From: Variovorax brevis
GTDB lineage: Bacteria; Pseudomonadota; Gammaproteobacteria; Burkholderiales; Burkholderiaceae_C
DNA: 64,000 bases
NCBI RefSeq assembly: GCF_030317105.1
Contig: NZ_JASZYG010000008.1
Location: 1 to 64,000 of the forward strand
Reading direction: 5' to 3'
Shown here: positions 17,253-25,954 of the stretch, in pieces
How the letters are laid out: every line of letters starts with the position of its first letter
How positions within the stretch are numbered: the first letter of the stretch is position 1
Position numbers and translations under genes: made by a program
The notes under the pieces: generated by a model
Databases searched by the model: none
Seen by the model: the letters and a program-made list of their open reading frames with translations, nothing else
Told to the model about the DNA's origin: nothing

Positions 17253-19309
17253 GCGAAACAGCCACAGCCACAAAGAAGAAGCCAGCAGCGCCTTCCAAGC
17301 GCGCACGCGCTGCTTCAGCAAAGGCGGCACCTGCGGAGAAGACAACCGCGAAAAAGGCGCCTGCGAAGAAGGCGTCTGCCAGCGTGCCGGCGGTTGCGCA
17401 GGCAAAGCCGGCCAGCAAGGTGGCAAAAAAGGCCGTAAAGGCGGCGGCGCCCGCGAAGGCTGTCAAAACCACCAAGGCGACCGCGGTGCCCGGGAAGAAA
17501 GGCGTCGCGGCCAAGTCGGCCAAGGCCGTTGCAAAGCCAGCACCCAAGCCCGCGCCCAAGGCCGCATCCAGGCCCACCGCCGAGAAGCCGGCGGCAGCGC
17601 CCGCGCCAACTGCCAAGGGCGTCGACACCGCCGCCATGGTCAATCGCCTCGCGGACGACGCCGCAAGCAACACCCTGGCCCTCAACCCCATGGTGGGCGT
17701 TCGCGTCGAGGATCTTGGCGAAGCCGTGCAAGCGCTCATCGGCGCTGTGACCAAGCAGCCGGCCAAGGCCATGTCGGCTTGGGGCAAGTATGTGGTCGAG
17801 GTCACCAAGGTGCTGGCGGGCAAGTCCAGCATCGAGACCGATCCGAAGGACAAGCGTTTTACCGATCCGGCGTGGCGCGAGAGCAAGCTGCACAAGGGCC
17901 TGCTCCAGACGCACACGGCAACGGCGACCGAGTTGCGCCGCTTCATCGATGCATCCGGACTGAACGATCGCGACAAGGCGCGGGTGCATCTGGTGGCGTC
18001 GATCTACATCGACACCATTGCGCCGAGCAACGCGCTCATCAACCCCATGGCGATCAAGCGTGCCCGCGAAACCGGCGGCAAGAGCCTGGTCAAGGGTTTC
18101 AAGAACCTGATCCACGACATGCGCCACAACGGTGGTCTCCCGTCGTCGGTCGACAAGTCAAAGTTCGAGATCGGGCGCAACCTGTGCCTGAGTCCAGGCA
18201 GTGTGGTCTTCAAGAACGAAGTGCTGGAACTCATCCAGTACAAGCCGCAAACCGACAAGGTCTACAAGCGGCCCCTGGTGATCTGCCCGCCGCAGGTCAA
18301 CAAGTTCTACGCGCTCGACCTGTCGCCCGAAAAGAGCCTGGTCAAGTTCGCGACGGAGCAAGGCGTCCAGATCTTTGCGGTGAGCTGGCGCAACCCGACC
18401 GGCAAGCAAAGCGACTGGGACATGTCTACCTATGTCGAGGCGCTGGATGCCGCCGTGGACGCCGCGCGCGAGATCACGGGAAGCGACGACGTCTCGCTAT
18501 GGGGCGCCTGCTCCGGTGGGATGACCGCTGCGTCGTACGTCGGCTGGCTCGCGGCCACTGACCAGAAGAAAGTCGTCAACGTGATCAGCCCGGTGTGCAC
18601 GCTGGATCCGGAAAACGTCCGGGACACGAGCATGGGCCTGTTCATGACGCCCGAAAGCGTGGCCGCCATCAAGGCCACAGTGAAGCGCAAGGGCTTTGTC
18701 GATGGCGCCGAGATGGCACGCGTGTTTGCGTGGCTGCGGCCCAACGACCTGATCTGGAACTACTGGGTCAACAACTACCTGCTCGGCTCCGATCCGCCGG
18801 CCTTCGACATCCTTTACTGGAACGCCGACACCACGCGCCTGCCAGCGGCCTTCCACGCCAACATCCTGGACATCATGTCGGAGAGCCCCTTTGTGCATCC
18901 GAACAAGATGAAAGTGCTGGGCAAGCCCATCGACATGCGCAAGGCCAAGGTCGATGCGTACATCGTGGCCGGCATCACCGACCACATCACGCCGTGGAAG
19001 GCCTGCTATCCCACGGCGCGAATCTATGGCGAGAACAGCGTGTTCACGCTGGCCAACGCAGGGCACCTGCAAAGCCTGCTGAACCCGCCCAGCTCGGCCA
19101 AGTCTTTCTTTCTTTCAGGCAAAGCCACCAGCGCCAAGCCCGACGACTGGGCCACCGGCGCCCCGCGTCAGGACGGAAGCTGGTGGCCGCATTGGATCAA
19201 GTGGATGGATGAGCGCTCAGGCCCCGAGGTCGCGGCGCCCACCACTCTCGGCAACTCGAAACACAAGCCGGGCGCAGCCGCGCCCGGGGACTACATACAC
19301 GAACCATGA
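17249..19309 (+). CDS. phaC: Polyhydroxyalkanoate synthase PhaC with lysine/alanine-rich N-terminal extension
   Basis: Polymerises (R)-3-hydroxyacyl-CoA on the surface of PHA granules. The 686-residue protein is about 100 residues longer than usual class I synthases. Residues 1-124 are almost only Ala, Lys, Pro, Thr and Val with APAKKA-type repeats. The synthase core follows, with the lipase-like box GACSGG (nucleophile Cys421), Asp in AGITDHITPWKACY and His in NAGHLQSLLNPP. It is translationally coupled to the MaoC-like hydratase. The extension resembles the DNA-binding tails of PhaF/PhaM/AlgP and may tether granules or polymerase to the nucleoid. Confidence 0.95.
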   Translation: MSETATATKKKPAAPSKRARAASAKAAPAEKTTAKKAPAKKASASVPAVAQAKPASKVAKKAVKAAAPAKAVKTTKATAVPGKKGVAAKSAKAVAKPAPKPAPKAASRPTAEKPAAAPAPTAKGVDTAAMVNRLADDAASNTLALNPMVGVRVEDLGEAVQALIGAVTKQPAKAMSAWGKYVVEVTKVLAGKSSIETDPKDKRFTDPAWRESKLHKGLLQTHTATATELRRFIDASGLNDRDKARVHLVASIYIDTIAPSNALINPMAIKRARETGGKSLVKGFKNLIHDMRHNGGLPSSVDKSKFEIGRNLCLSPGSVVFKNEVLELIQYKPQTDKVYKRPLVICPPQVNKFYALDLSPEKSLVKFATEQGVQIFAVSWRNPTGKQSDWDMSTYVEALDAAVDAAREITGSDDVSLWGACSGGMTAASYVGWLAATDQKKVVNVISPVCTLDPENVRDTSMGLFMTPESVAAIKATVKRKGFVDGAEMARVFAWLRPNDLIWNYWVNNYLLGSDPPAFDILYWNADTTRLPAAFHANILDIMSESPFVHPNKMKVLGKPIDMRKAKVDAYIVAGITDHITPWKACYPTARIYGENSVFTLANAGHLQSLLNPPSSAKSFFLSGKATSAKPDDWATGAPRQDGSWWPHWIKWMDERSGPEVAAPTTLGNSKHKPGAAAPGDYIHEP

Positions 19310-19389
19310 TGAGTACTGCCGTGCAACGCCTCGGGGCGTTTCTTCCCTGTTCAACTTCGCTCGCACGCTCCTTGCAGAAATCGGAAGCC

Positions 19390-20262
19390 ATGACTGGCGC
19401 TCCGCAAGATCGCCTGAAGGACGTGCGCGTCGATCCCGGGACTGGATTGCACATCGGAACCGTCACGATCGACGGTCAATTGCTGCGCGTCGGGATCCAT
19501 CCTGCGCCGGATGGGGCTGGCGCGCTGGCGCCCCTGCTGATGTTCAACGGCATTGGCGCCAACCTGGAGCTGGTGGGCCCCTTGCTCGGCCAGCTGGAAG
19601 GTCGCGGTGCAGTGATCTTCGACGTGCCCGGCGCGGGCCAGTCACCGCCGCCCAAGCGGCCCTATCGCCTGTTCTGGCTTGCGCGGCTGACCGCCAAGTT
19701 GCTCGATCTGCTCGGCTACAAGAAGGTCGACGTCATGGGCGTGTCCTGGGGTGGTGGCATGGCCCAGCAGTTCGCCATGCAATACCCCAAGCGGGTCCGG
19801 CGCCTGATCCTTGCTGCCACGGCGATGGGCGGCTTGACGATGGTGCCCGGCAAGCCCAGCGTGCTGATGAAGATGGCCAGCCCCGAGCGCTATCTGGACA
19901 AGGGCTACATGAAGCGCATCGCGCCGGACATCTACGGCGGCATGTTGCGGACCGACCCTGAAGCCATCAAGCTCTTCACCGACCATGCGCGCGGTGGCGA
20001 CCCGGTCGGCTACCGCTACCAGCTCATGGCGATGATGGGCTGGACCAGCCTTCCGTGGCTCTGGCGCATCCGCCAGCCGACGCTGGTGATGGCGGGGAAC
20101 GACGACCCGCTGGTGCCGCTCATCAACGCGCGCATGCACGCCTTGCTTCTGCCCAATGCGCGCTTGCACGTGGTGGAAGACGGCCATTTGTTCCTGTTGA
20201 CCAAGGCGCGCGAAATCGCGCCGGTGATCGACGCCTTTCTGAACGAACCGACCAAGGGCTGA
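19390..20262 (+). CDS. phaZ: Intracellular PHA depolymerase-like alpha/beta hydrolase (PhaZ type)
   Basis: A 290-residue alpha/beta hydrolase very like the PhaZ depolymerase of Pseudomonas. Landmarks are LLMFNGIGANLELVGPLL, nucleophile serine in MGVSWGGGMAQQ, MVPGKPSVL, LVMAGNDDPLVPLIN, and catalytic histidine in DGHLFLLTK. It would release 3-hydroxy acids from stored polymer. An in-frame ATG at 19306 overlapping the phaC stop would add 28 residues without family character; the ATG at 19390 has GGAAG just upstream and fits better, though the longer form is possible. It completes a make-and-break PHA operon. Confidence 0.87.
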   Translation: MTGAPQDRLKDVRVDPGTGLHIGTVTIDGQLLRVGIHPAPDGAGALAPLLMFNGIGANLELVGPLLGQLEGRGAVIFDVPGAGQSPPPKRPYRLFWLARLTAKLLDLLGYKKVDVMGVSWGGGMAQQFAMQYPKRVRRLILAATAMGGLTMVPGKPSVLMKMASPERYLDKGYMKRIAPDIYGGMLRTDPEAIKLFTDHARGGDPVGYRYQLMAMMGWTSLPWLWRIRQPTLVMAGNDDPLVPLINARMHALLLPNARLHVVEDGHLFLLTKAREIAPVIDAFLNEPTKG

Positions 20263-20269
20263 GGCGGCG

Positions 20270-20297
20270 GCGTGCGGAGCCCGAGGCTCCCGCACGC
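20270..20297. terminator. Strong hairpin between convergent genes
   Basis: GCGTGCGGAGCC (20270-20281) pairs with GGCTCCCGCACGC (20285-20297) with one bulge and a 3-base loop. It lies right after phaZ and before the end of the oppositely transcribed dehydratase gene. No T-run follows, so a bidirectional terminator or mRNA 3'-end stabiliser is inferred from position. Confidence 0.5.
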
Positions 20298-20358
20298 CAA
20301 CGCGCTCGGCCCAAACTGCTCGGCACTCACGCGCTGACGCGCGCAGGCGCTCACGCGC

Positions 20359-21339
20359 TCAGGCGTCGGGCGCTTGGCCGATCAGGGCGCAGAAGCGCTC
20401 AAGATCGACATTGCCACCGCTCACCAGCACGCCGATGCGCTGCCCGGCGAGTTGCGTAGCCGCCAGCCTGCGCGCGGCCGCGAAGCCCAGGCAGCCGGTC
20501 GGCTCGACCAGCATCTTCATGCGTTCCGCAAAGAAGCGCATCGCATCCACCAGCTCCGCATCCGTGGCGGTGTAGATGTCATCCACCTCGCGGCGGATGA
20601 TGGCGAACGTGTGCTCGCCCAGGTGCTGCGTCTGCGCGCCGTCGGCGATGGTGCGCGGCGTGTCGATGTGCACAATGTGGCCCGCGCGGAAAGACTGCTG
20701 GCCATCGTTGCCCGCTTCGGGCTCGACGCCATAGATCTTGCAGTTCGGTGCCAGCGTGCGCGCCGAGAGGGCCGAGCCCGACAGCAAGCCGCCGCCGCCA
20801 AGGCAGACGAACAGCGCGTCGAGCGGACCGGTTTCTTCCAGCAGCTCCTTCACCGCCGTGCCCTGCCCCGCAATGATGTGGGGATGGTCGTAGGGCGGGA
20901 TCAGCGTCAGTCCGCGTTCTTCGGCCAAGCGACGGCCAATGGCTTCGCGGTCTTCGGTATAGCGGTCGAACATCACGACTTCGCCGCCATAGCCCCGCGT
21001 CGCGGCGACCTTCATGGCTGGCGCGTCCTGCGGCATCAGGATGGTGGCCGGAATGCCGAGCATGCGCGCCGACAGGGCGATGGCCTGCGCGTGGTTGCCC
21101 GATGAAAACGCCACCACGCCCGCTCGCCGCTGCCTTTCATCGAAGCACGACAGCGCGTTGAAAGCACCCCGGAACTTGAAGGCGCCCATGCGCTGGAAGT
21201 TCTCGCACTTGAAGAAGAACTGCGCGCCGCCCGTGGCTTCGTCGATCGTGCGCGAGCGCAGCACCGGCGTGTGGTGCGCGTGGCCGGCGATGCGAGCCGC
21301 CGCAGCCGCGACGTCGTCGTAGGTAGGCGTGGCGAGCAT
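20359..21339 (-). CDS. Threonine/serine dehydratase (PLP fold type II)
   Basis: A 326-residue PLP enzyme that deaminates threonine or serine (or 3-hydroxyaspartate) to a keto acid and ammonia. The PLP lysine lies in FKFRGAFNAL and the phosphate-binding glycine loop in CLGGGGLLSG. The SSGNHAQAIA segment is the substrate-carboxylate loop. There is no C-terminal ACT domain, so it is the catabolic short form, not feedback-regulated IlvA. It ends convergently with phaZ and lies four bases after the topB stop, probably in one transcript. Confidence 0.9.
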   Translation of the reverse strand: MLATPTYDDVAAAAARIAGHAHHTPVLRSRTIDEATGGAQFFFKCENFQRMGAFKFRGAFNALSCFDERQRRAGVVAFSSGNHAQAIALSARMLGIPATILMPQDAPAMKVAATRGYGGEVVMFDRYTEDREAIGRRLAEERGLTLIPPYDHPHIIAGQGTAVKELLEETGPLDALFVCLGGGGLLSGSALSARTLAPNCKIYGVEPEAGNDGQQSFRAGHIVHIDTPRTIADGAQTQHLGEHTFAIIRREVDDIYTATDAELVDAMRFFAERMKMLVEPTGCLGFAAARRLAATQLAGQRIGVLVSGGNVDLERFCALIGQAPDA

Positions 21340-21343
21340 GGCG

Positions 21344-24289
21344 TCAGCTCAGGTGCTTGCCGACGATGCCGGCGAGTTCGAACATGGTGACCTGGTCCTT
21401 GCCGAACACGGGCTTGAGCTTGGCGTCGGCGTTGATCGCGCGCTTGTTGGCGGCGTCCTGCAAGCCGTTGGCCTTGATGTAGTCCCACAGCTTCTTGATG
21501 ACCTCGGTGCGCGCAACCGCCTCGGCGCCGATGACGGCGGCCAGCGCGTCACTCGGCTTCAATCCGGCAGCCGTCTTGCGTGGCGCCTTGGGCTCGGCCG
21601 CCTTCTTCGCTGCGGGCGCTTTCTTGGCGGCGGCCTTCTTCGCGGTCGCCGCTTTCTTCGCAGCCGGCGCGGCCGCTGTCTTGGCACCGAAGGTCTTGCG
21701 CGGCGGGAACTTGGAGGTGCGCGGCTCGAACTCGAAAGTCACCTTGCCCTCCTCCTTGTTCCACACCAGGAAAGCCTTGAACGCGCGGCGGGTTCGCATG
21801 GACACGAACTTGTCGAGCAGGTCGGTCTTGCCTTCGCCCAGCAGCTTTTGCAGCTGCTCGGGCGTCACCGGCTGTTGCAGGATGACCTTGCCGGTCTTGA
21901 AGTCGCAGCTTGGCGTGGGCTGTTCCGCGGTCGGCACCGACTTCTCGCAGACGTAGTTGGTGCCGAACTCGAACACGCGCGCCGCGCATTTCGGGCACGG
22001 GCCGAGCGAGGTCTGGCCGCTGAAGTCGACGATCTCGCCGGTCTCGGCCGGGTCCTTCTCGTCGCCGAAGTCGAACTCGAGCTTGTAGTTCTTCGTCTCC
22101 TCGTCGAACTTCAGGATGATCTCGGACACGAAGGGCCAGCCAGCCTTCGAGCGGAAACCTTCGAGCGGGCCGATGTGCTTGTCGCGCAAAAGCGCCTCGG
22201 CTTCCTGCACTTCGAAGGTGCGGCCTGCTGGTGATTTGCCGAAGGAGAAGCCGCAGGGCTCCTGCCCCGGTTTGCCGGTGCAGGTGTAGCGGCGATAGTT
22301 CTCTTTCACCACGCCGCCGCAGTTGGGGCATGGCGTCGCCAGCGTGGCGTAGTCGCCGGGGACGGTGTCGCGGTCGTATTCCTTCGCCTTCTTGACGATG
22401 TGCTCCGTCATCTTGGCGATCTCGCGCATGAAGGCGTCGCGGCTGAGCTTGCCGTGCTCCATCTGGGCGAGCTTGTATTCCCACTCGCCGGTGAGTTCGG
22501 CCTTGGACAGTTCCTCGACGCCCAGGCCGCGCAGCAGCGTCATGAGCTGGAAGGCCTTGGCCGTCGGGATGAGCTCGCGGCCTTCGCGATGCATGTATTT
22601 CTCGGCGATCAGGCCTTCGATGGTCGCCGCGCGCGTGGCTGGCGTTCCCAGGCCTTTTTCCTGCATGGCCTCACGCAGCTCGTCGTCGTCGATCATCTTG
22701 CCGGCGCCTTCCATGGCGCCCAGCAAGGTGGCTTCGGAGTAGCGTGCCGGCGGCCGGGTCTTGAGGCCCTTCACGTCGCAGGATTCCACGCCCACCATCT
22801 CGCCCGGCTTCACCGGCACGAGGTTCTTGCCGTCCTTTTCGTCGTCGTCGCTCACGGCTTCCTTGCCGTAGATGGCGAGCCATCCCGGCTTGACCAGCAC
22901 CTTGCCGTCGGAGCGGAAGGCGTAGTCCTTGCCGGCCTGCGCGACGGTGCTGATGCGCGTCGTCACCTGGTATTCGGCACTGGGAAAGAACACCGACAGG
23001 AATCGGCGCACCACGAAGTCATAGAGCCGTTGCTCCGCTTCGGACAGGCCGCTGGGCGCCTGCAGCGTCGGGATGATCGCAAAGTGGTCGCTGACCTTGG
23101 CGTTGTCGAAGACGCGCTTGGTCGGCTTGACGTAGTTGCCGTCGATGGCCTGCTGTGCGAAGGGCGCGAGGTGGCGCATGCCGCTCGTGGCCAGCATGCC
23201 CATCGTCTGCTTGACGACCGGCAGGTAGTCTTCGGGCAAGGCACGCGAATCGGTACGCGGATAGGTCAGCGCCTTGTGGCGTTCATACAGGCTTTGCGCA
23301 AGCGCCAGGGTCGTCTTGGCCGAGTAGCCGAAGCGGCTGTTGGCTTCGCGCTGCAACGAGGTCAGGTCGAAAAGCAGGGGCGAGGCCTGCGTCGTGGGCT
23401 TGCTCTCCTCGGTGACCGAGGCGGTCTTGCCGCGGGCGGCCTGTGCAATGTCCAGCGCGTCGCGTTCATTCCAGACGCGATCGGCGCGCTGCTCGGCGTC
23501 GGGCTCGCCGCTGGGGAGCAAAGGCGCGTTGGCCTTCTTCCAGGCGGGATCGAACCACTTGCCCGGGTACTGGCCGGCTTCGGCCTGGAAGACGGCGTGG
23601 ATTTCCCAGTAATCGCGGCTCACGAACTTGCGGATCTGCTCTTCGCGCTCGACCACGACGGAGAGCGTCGGCGTCTGCACGCGCCCGACGGTCGTCAGGA
23701 AGAAGCCGCCATCGCGCGAGTTGAAGGCCGTCATGGCGCGCGTGCCGTTGATGCCCACCAGCCAGTCGGCTTCGGAACGCGAACGCGCTGCGTCGGCCAG
23801 GCCCTGCATCTGCTTTTCGCTGCGCAGCGTGGAGAAGCCATCGCGAATGGCCTGCGGCGTCATCGACTGGAGCCACAGGCGCTGCACGGGCTTGCCCAGC
23901 GGCTTGGCGCCACCGGCGTATTGCTCGATCAGGCGAAAGATCAGTTCGCCCTCTCGCCCCGCGTCGCAGGCGTTCACCAGTGCCGATACGTCCTTGCGCT
24001 TGGCCTGCTTGACGACCGCGTTCAGGCGTGTCTTGGTCTTGTCCACGGGCTTCAGGTCGAAGTGCGGCGGGATCACCGGCAGGTTGGCAAAGCTCCATTT
24101 GCCGCGCTTGACGTCGTATTCCTCCGGCGCCTGGATCTCCACCAGATGGCCGACCGCGCTGGTCACGACGTACGTCTCGTTCTCGAAATGTTCGTCGTGC
24201 TTGTCGAATTTACCGGCCACGGGCGTGAGCGCGCGAACGATGTCCTGGGCCACCGACGGCTTTTCTGCAATCACCAATGTCTTCGTCAT
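21344..24289 (-). CDS. topB: DNA topoisomerase III with C-terminal SWIB domain
   Basis: Type IA topoisomerase of 981 residues that decatenates DNA via a transient 5'-phosphotyrosine. The N-terminal Toprim domain begins TLVIAEKPSVAQD and carries CDAGREGE. The active-site tyrosine is in LTYPRTDS. Two zinc-ribbon-like cysteine clusters follow (CPNCGG and CPKCAA regions). Then comes a Lys/Ala-rich linker (about 870-905) and residues about 909-981 (GLKPSDALAAVIG to the end), which match a SWIB/MDM2 domain. The ATG at 24289 is preferred to a GTG one codon earlier. Confidence 0.94.
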   Translation of the reverse strand: MTKTLVIAEKPSVAQDIVRALTPVAGKFDKHDEHFENETYVVTSAVGHLVEIQAPEEYDVKRGKWSFANLPVIPPHFDLKPVDKTKTRLNAVVKQAKRKDVSALVNACDAGREGELIFRLIEQYAGGAKPLGKPVQRLWLQSMTPQAIRDGFSTLRSEKQMQGLADAARSRSEADWLVGINGTRAMTAFNSRDGGFFLTTVGRVQTPTLSVVVEREEQIRKFVSRDYWEIHAVFQAEAGQYPGKWFDPAWKKANAPLLPSGEPDAEQRADRVWNERDALDIAQAARGKTASVTEESKPTTQASPLLFDLTSLQREANSRFGYSAKTTLALAQSLYERHKALTYPRTDSRALPEDYLPVVKQTMGMLATSGMRHLAPFAQQAIDGNYVKPTKRVFDNAKVSDHFAIIPTLQAPSGLSEAEQRLYDFVVRRFLSVFFPSAEYQVTTRISTVAQAGKDYAFRSDGKVLVKPGWLAIYGKEAVSDDDEKDGKNLVPVKPGEMVGVESCDVKGLKTRPPARYSEATLLGAMEGAGKMIDDDELREAMQEKGLGTPATRAATIEGLIAEKYMHREGRELIPTAKAFQLMTLLRGLGVEELSKAELTGEWEYKLAQMEHGKLSRDAFMREIAKMTEHIVKKAKEYDRDTVPGDYATLATPCPNCGGVVKENYRRYTCTGKPGQEPCGFSFGKSPAGRTFEVQEAEALLRDKHIGPLEGFRSKAGWPFVSEIILKFDEETKNYKLEFDFGDEKDPAETGEIVDFSGQTSLGPCPKCAARVFEFGTNYVCEKSVPTAEQPTPSCDFKTGKVILQQPVTPEQLQKLLGEGKTDLLDKFVSMRTRRAFKAFLVWNKEEGKVTFEFEPRTSKFPPRKTFGAKTAAAPAAKKAATAKKAAAKKAPAAKKAAEPKAPRKTAAGLKPSDALAAVIGAEAVARTEVIKKLWDYIKANGLQDAANKRAINADAKLKPVFGKDQVTMFELAGIVGKHLS

Positions 24290-24370
24290 CACGGGTCTCT
24301 CTACAATCTGGCGCTTCTCGCGTGCGCACGCACGCGCATGTGTGCTTATTTAAATTAACAGACTTCGGCG

Positions 24371-24922
24371 ATGCCTTCCAAAATCCCTTCGTCCACCGGT
24401 CGCCGCATCCAGACGCGCCGCTCTGGAATCCACGGTAACGGCGTGTTCGCCCTGAGCGACTTCGCAGAAGGCGAAACCGTCGTTGAATACAAGGGCGAGG
24501 TCATCAGCTGGGAAGAGGCCCTGCGCCGCCATCCGCACGATCCGTCGCAGCCGAACCATACCTTTTACTTTCACATCGATGATGAAAACGTCATCGACGG
24601 CAAGATCCACGGCAATTCGGCCAAGTGGATCAACCACTCCTGCGACCCGAATTGCGAAGCCGATGAGGTAGACGGCCGGGTGTTCATCAAGGCCCTGCGC
24701 AACATTGCGGCGGGTGAAGAGCTGAACTACGACTACGGCCTCATCATCGACGAAGAGTACACGCCCTCGCTCCTGGCCGAGTTTCCATGCTGGTGCGGCG
24801 CCGAAAACTGCCGCGGCACGCTGCTCGCGCCCAAGGAGGACGAGGACACTGGCAAGAAAAAGAAAAAGAAGAAGAAAGCCAAGAAGAAGAGCAAGGCCAA
24901 GAAGGCAAAGAAAAAGGATTGA
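24371..24922 (+). CDS. SET-domain protein lysine methyltransferase with polylysine tail
   Basis: A 183-residue protein whose residues about 11-155 form a SET domain. SGIHGNGVFA is the first SAM-binding motif, INHSCDPNC the pseudoknot motif and GEELNYDYG carries the catalytic tyrosine. A post-SET zinc cluster CWCGAENC follows. The last 24 residues are almost all lysine. SET enzymes transfer methyl groups from SAM to protein lysines. The gene is divergent from topB (81 bases apart) and seven bases before birA. Its substrate is unknown; lysine-rich tails encoded nearby are candidates. Confidence 0.9.
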   Translation: MPSKIPSSTGRRIQTRRSGIHGNGVFALSDFAEGETVVEYKGEVISWEEALRRHPHDPSQPNHTFYFHIDDENVIDGKIHGNSAKWINHSCDPNCEADEVDGRVFIKALRNIAAGEELNYDYGLIIDEEYTPSLLAEFPCWCGAENCRGTLLAPKEDEDTGKKKKKKKKAKKKSKAKKAKKKD

Positions 24923-24929
24923 GCGCCGT

Positions 24930-25754
24930 ATGTCGACCGACCCCTGGCCCGTTGAAGCGCTGCGCGGACAGCTGGACGCCCTGCTTCCGGGTTGTGGCGT
25001 GGAAGTGGTCGACGAAATCGATTCCACCAACACGGAGCTGATGCGCCGCGCTCGAACCGGCGCCGGTGAACCCGTGCTGCTCGTGGCCAGGCGCCAAACG
25101 GCGGGGCGCGGGCGCATGGGGCGAACCTGGGAGAGCGGCGCTGATGTCGAACGCCCTTCCTCCCTCACCTTTTCGCTCGGCGTGCCGCTGGCGCCGCGCG
25201 ACTGGTCCGGCTTGTCGCTGGCGGTGGGCGTGGCCGTTGCGCAGGCACTGGATGCAAACGGCCAGATCGGCCTGGCCCTCAAGTGGCCCAATGACCTGTG
25301 GGTGCATGACCGCAAGCTCGGCGGCATCCTCATCGAGACAGCGATTCCGCAATCTGACGCGACGCAATCGGCCGGGGCCGATCCGGCTTCGCGCTATGCC
25401 GTGATTGGCGTCGGACTCAACCTGGGTCCGCGCGATGCCCAAGGCATGAGCACCCCGCCGGCATGGCTGCGCGAATGGCAGCCGGAGGCCAGCCCGCAGG
25501 GCGTTCTCGATCAGGTCGCCGCGCCGCTATTGAGCGCGGTGCTCGAATTTGCCGACCACGGCTTCGCACGCTTTGCCGAGCGCTTCATCGCACGCGATGC
25601 CTTGCGCGGGCGCGACGTGCAGCTGAGCGACGGCACCCTTGGCCGATGCGAAGGCGTGGGCTGGGGCGGCGAGTTGCTCGTGCATACTGAAGACGGCATG
25701 AAAACCATCAGCAGTTCAGAGGTCAGCGTACGTCCCCGTCGCGAGGCGACTTGA
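24930..25754 (+). CDS. birA: Biotin--[acetyl-CoA carboxylase] ligase BirA
   Basis: A 274-residue biotin protein ligase that adenylates biotin and attaches it to the carboxyl carrier lysine. The biotin/ATP loop GRGRMGR, KWPNDLWVHDRKLGGILIE and GVGLNLG are diagnostic. There is no N-terminal helix-turn-helix, so it should not repress biotin genes itself. It starts seven bases after the SET gene. The usual Burkholderiales follower coaX is absent here. Confidence 0.92.
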   Translation: MSTDPWPVEALRGQLDALLPGCGVEVVDEIDSTNTELMRRARTGAGEPVLLVARRQTAGRGRMGRTWESGADVERPSSLTFSLGVPLAPRDWSGLSLAVGVAVAQALDANGQIGLALKWPNDLWVHDRKLGGILIETAIPQSDATQSAGADPASRYAVIGVGLNLGPRDAQGMSTPPAWLREWQPEASPQGVLDQVAAPLLSAVLEFADHGFARFAERFIARDALRGRDVQLSDGTLGRCEGVGWGGELLVHTEDGMKTISSSEVSVRPRREAT

Positions 25755-25756
25755 CG

Positions 25757-25954
25757 ATGCTGCGCGCCGTCTTCTTCGTCCTCGTGCTGGCCAACGTCGT
25801 CTACTTTGCGTGGACGCGAGGCGCGCTGGCGGCTTTCGGCACCGAGCCCGCCGGCATGACCGAACGCGAGCCCCAGCGCATGGCGCAGCAGGTTCGTCCA
25901 CAGGCCGTGCAGATCAAGCCGGCGTCGCAAGCGTCTTCTCAAAGCGCACGCTGA
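25757..25954 (+). CDS. Short single-pass membrane protein resembling the N-terminus of SPOR proteins
   Basis: A 65-residue product with one N-terminal membrane helix (MLRAVFFVLVLANVVYFAW) and then a polar stretch REPQRMAQQVRPQAVQI. This pattern begins the SPOR-domain proteins often encoded near birA/coaX in Burkholderiales, but the SPOR domain itself is missing. The last 41 bases overlap the end of the opposite kinase gene. It is either a genuinely short relative or a remnant after loss of the rest together with coaX. ATG at 25757 was taken; a TTG two codons earlier overlaps the birA stop. Confidence 0.55.
   Translation: MLRAVFFVLVLANVVYFAWTRGALAAFGTEPAGMTEREPQRMAQQVRPQAVQIKPASQASSQSAR

Noticed and set aside
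24310-24350. GCGTGCGCACGCACGCGC-type repeat between topB and the SET gene as an operator
   Set aside because: It is a simple alternating GC/CA stretch with several overlapping small palindromes; no defined site can be singled out.
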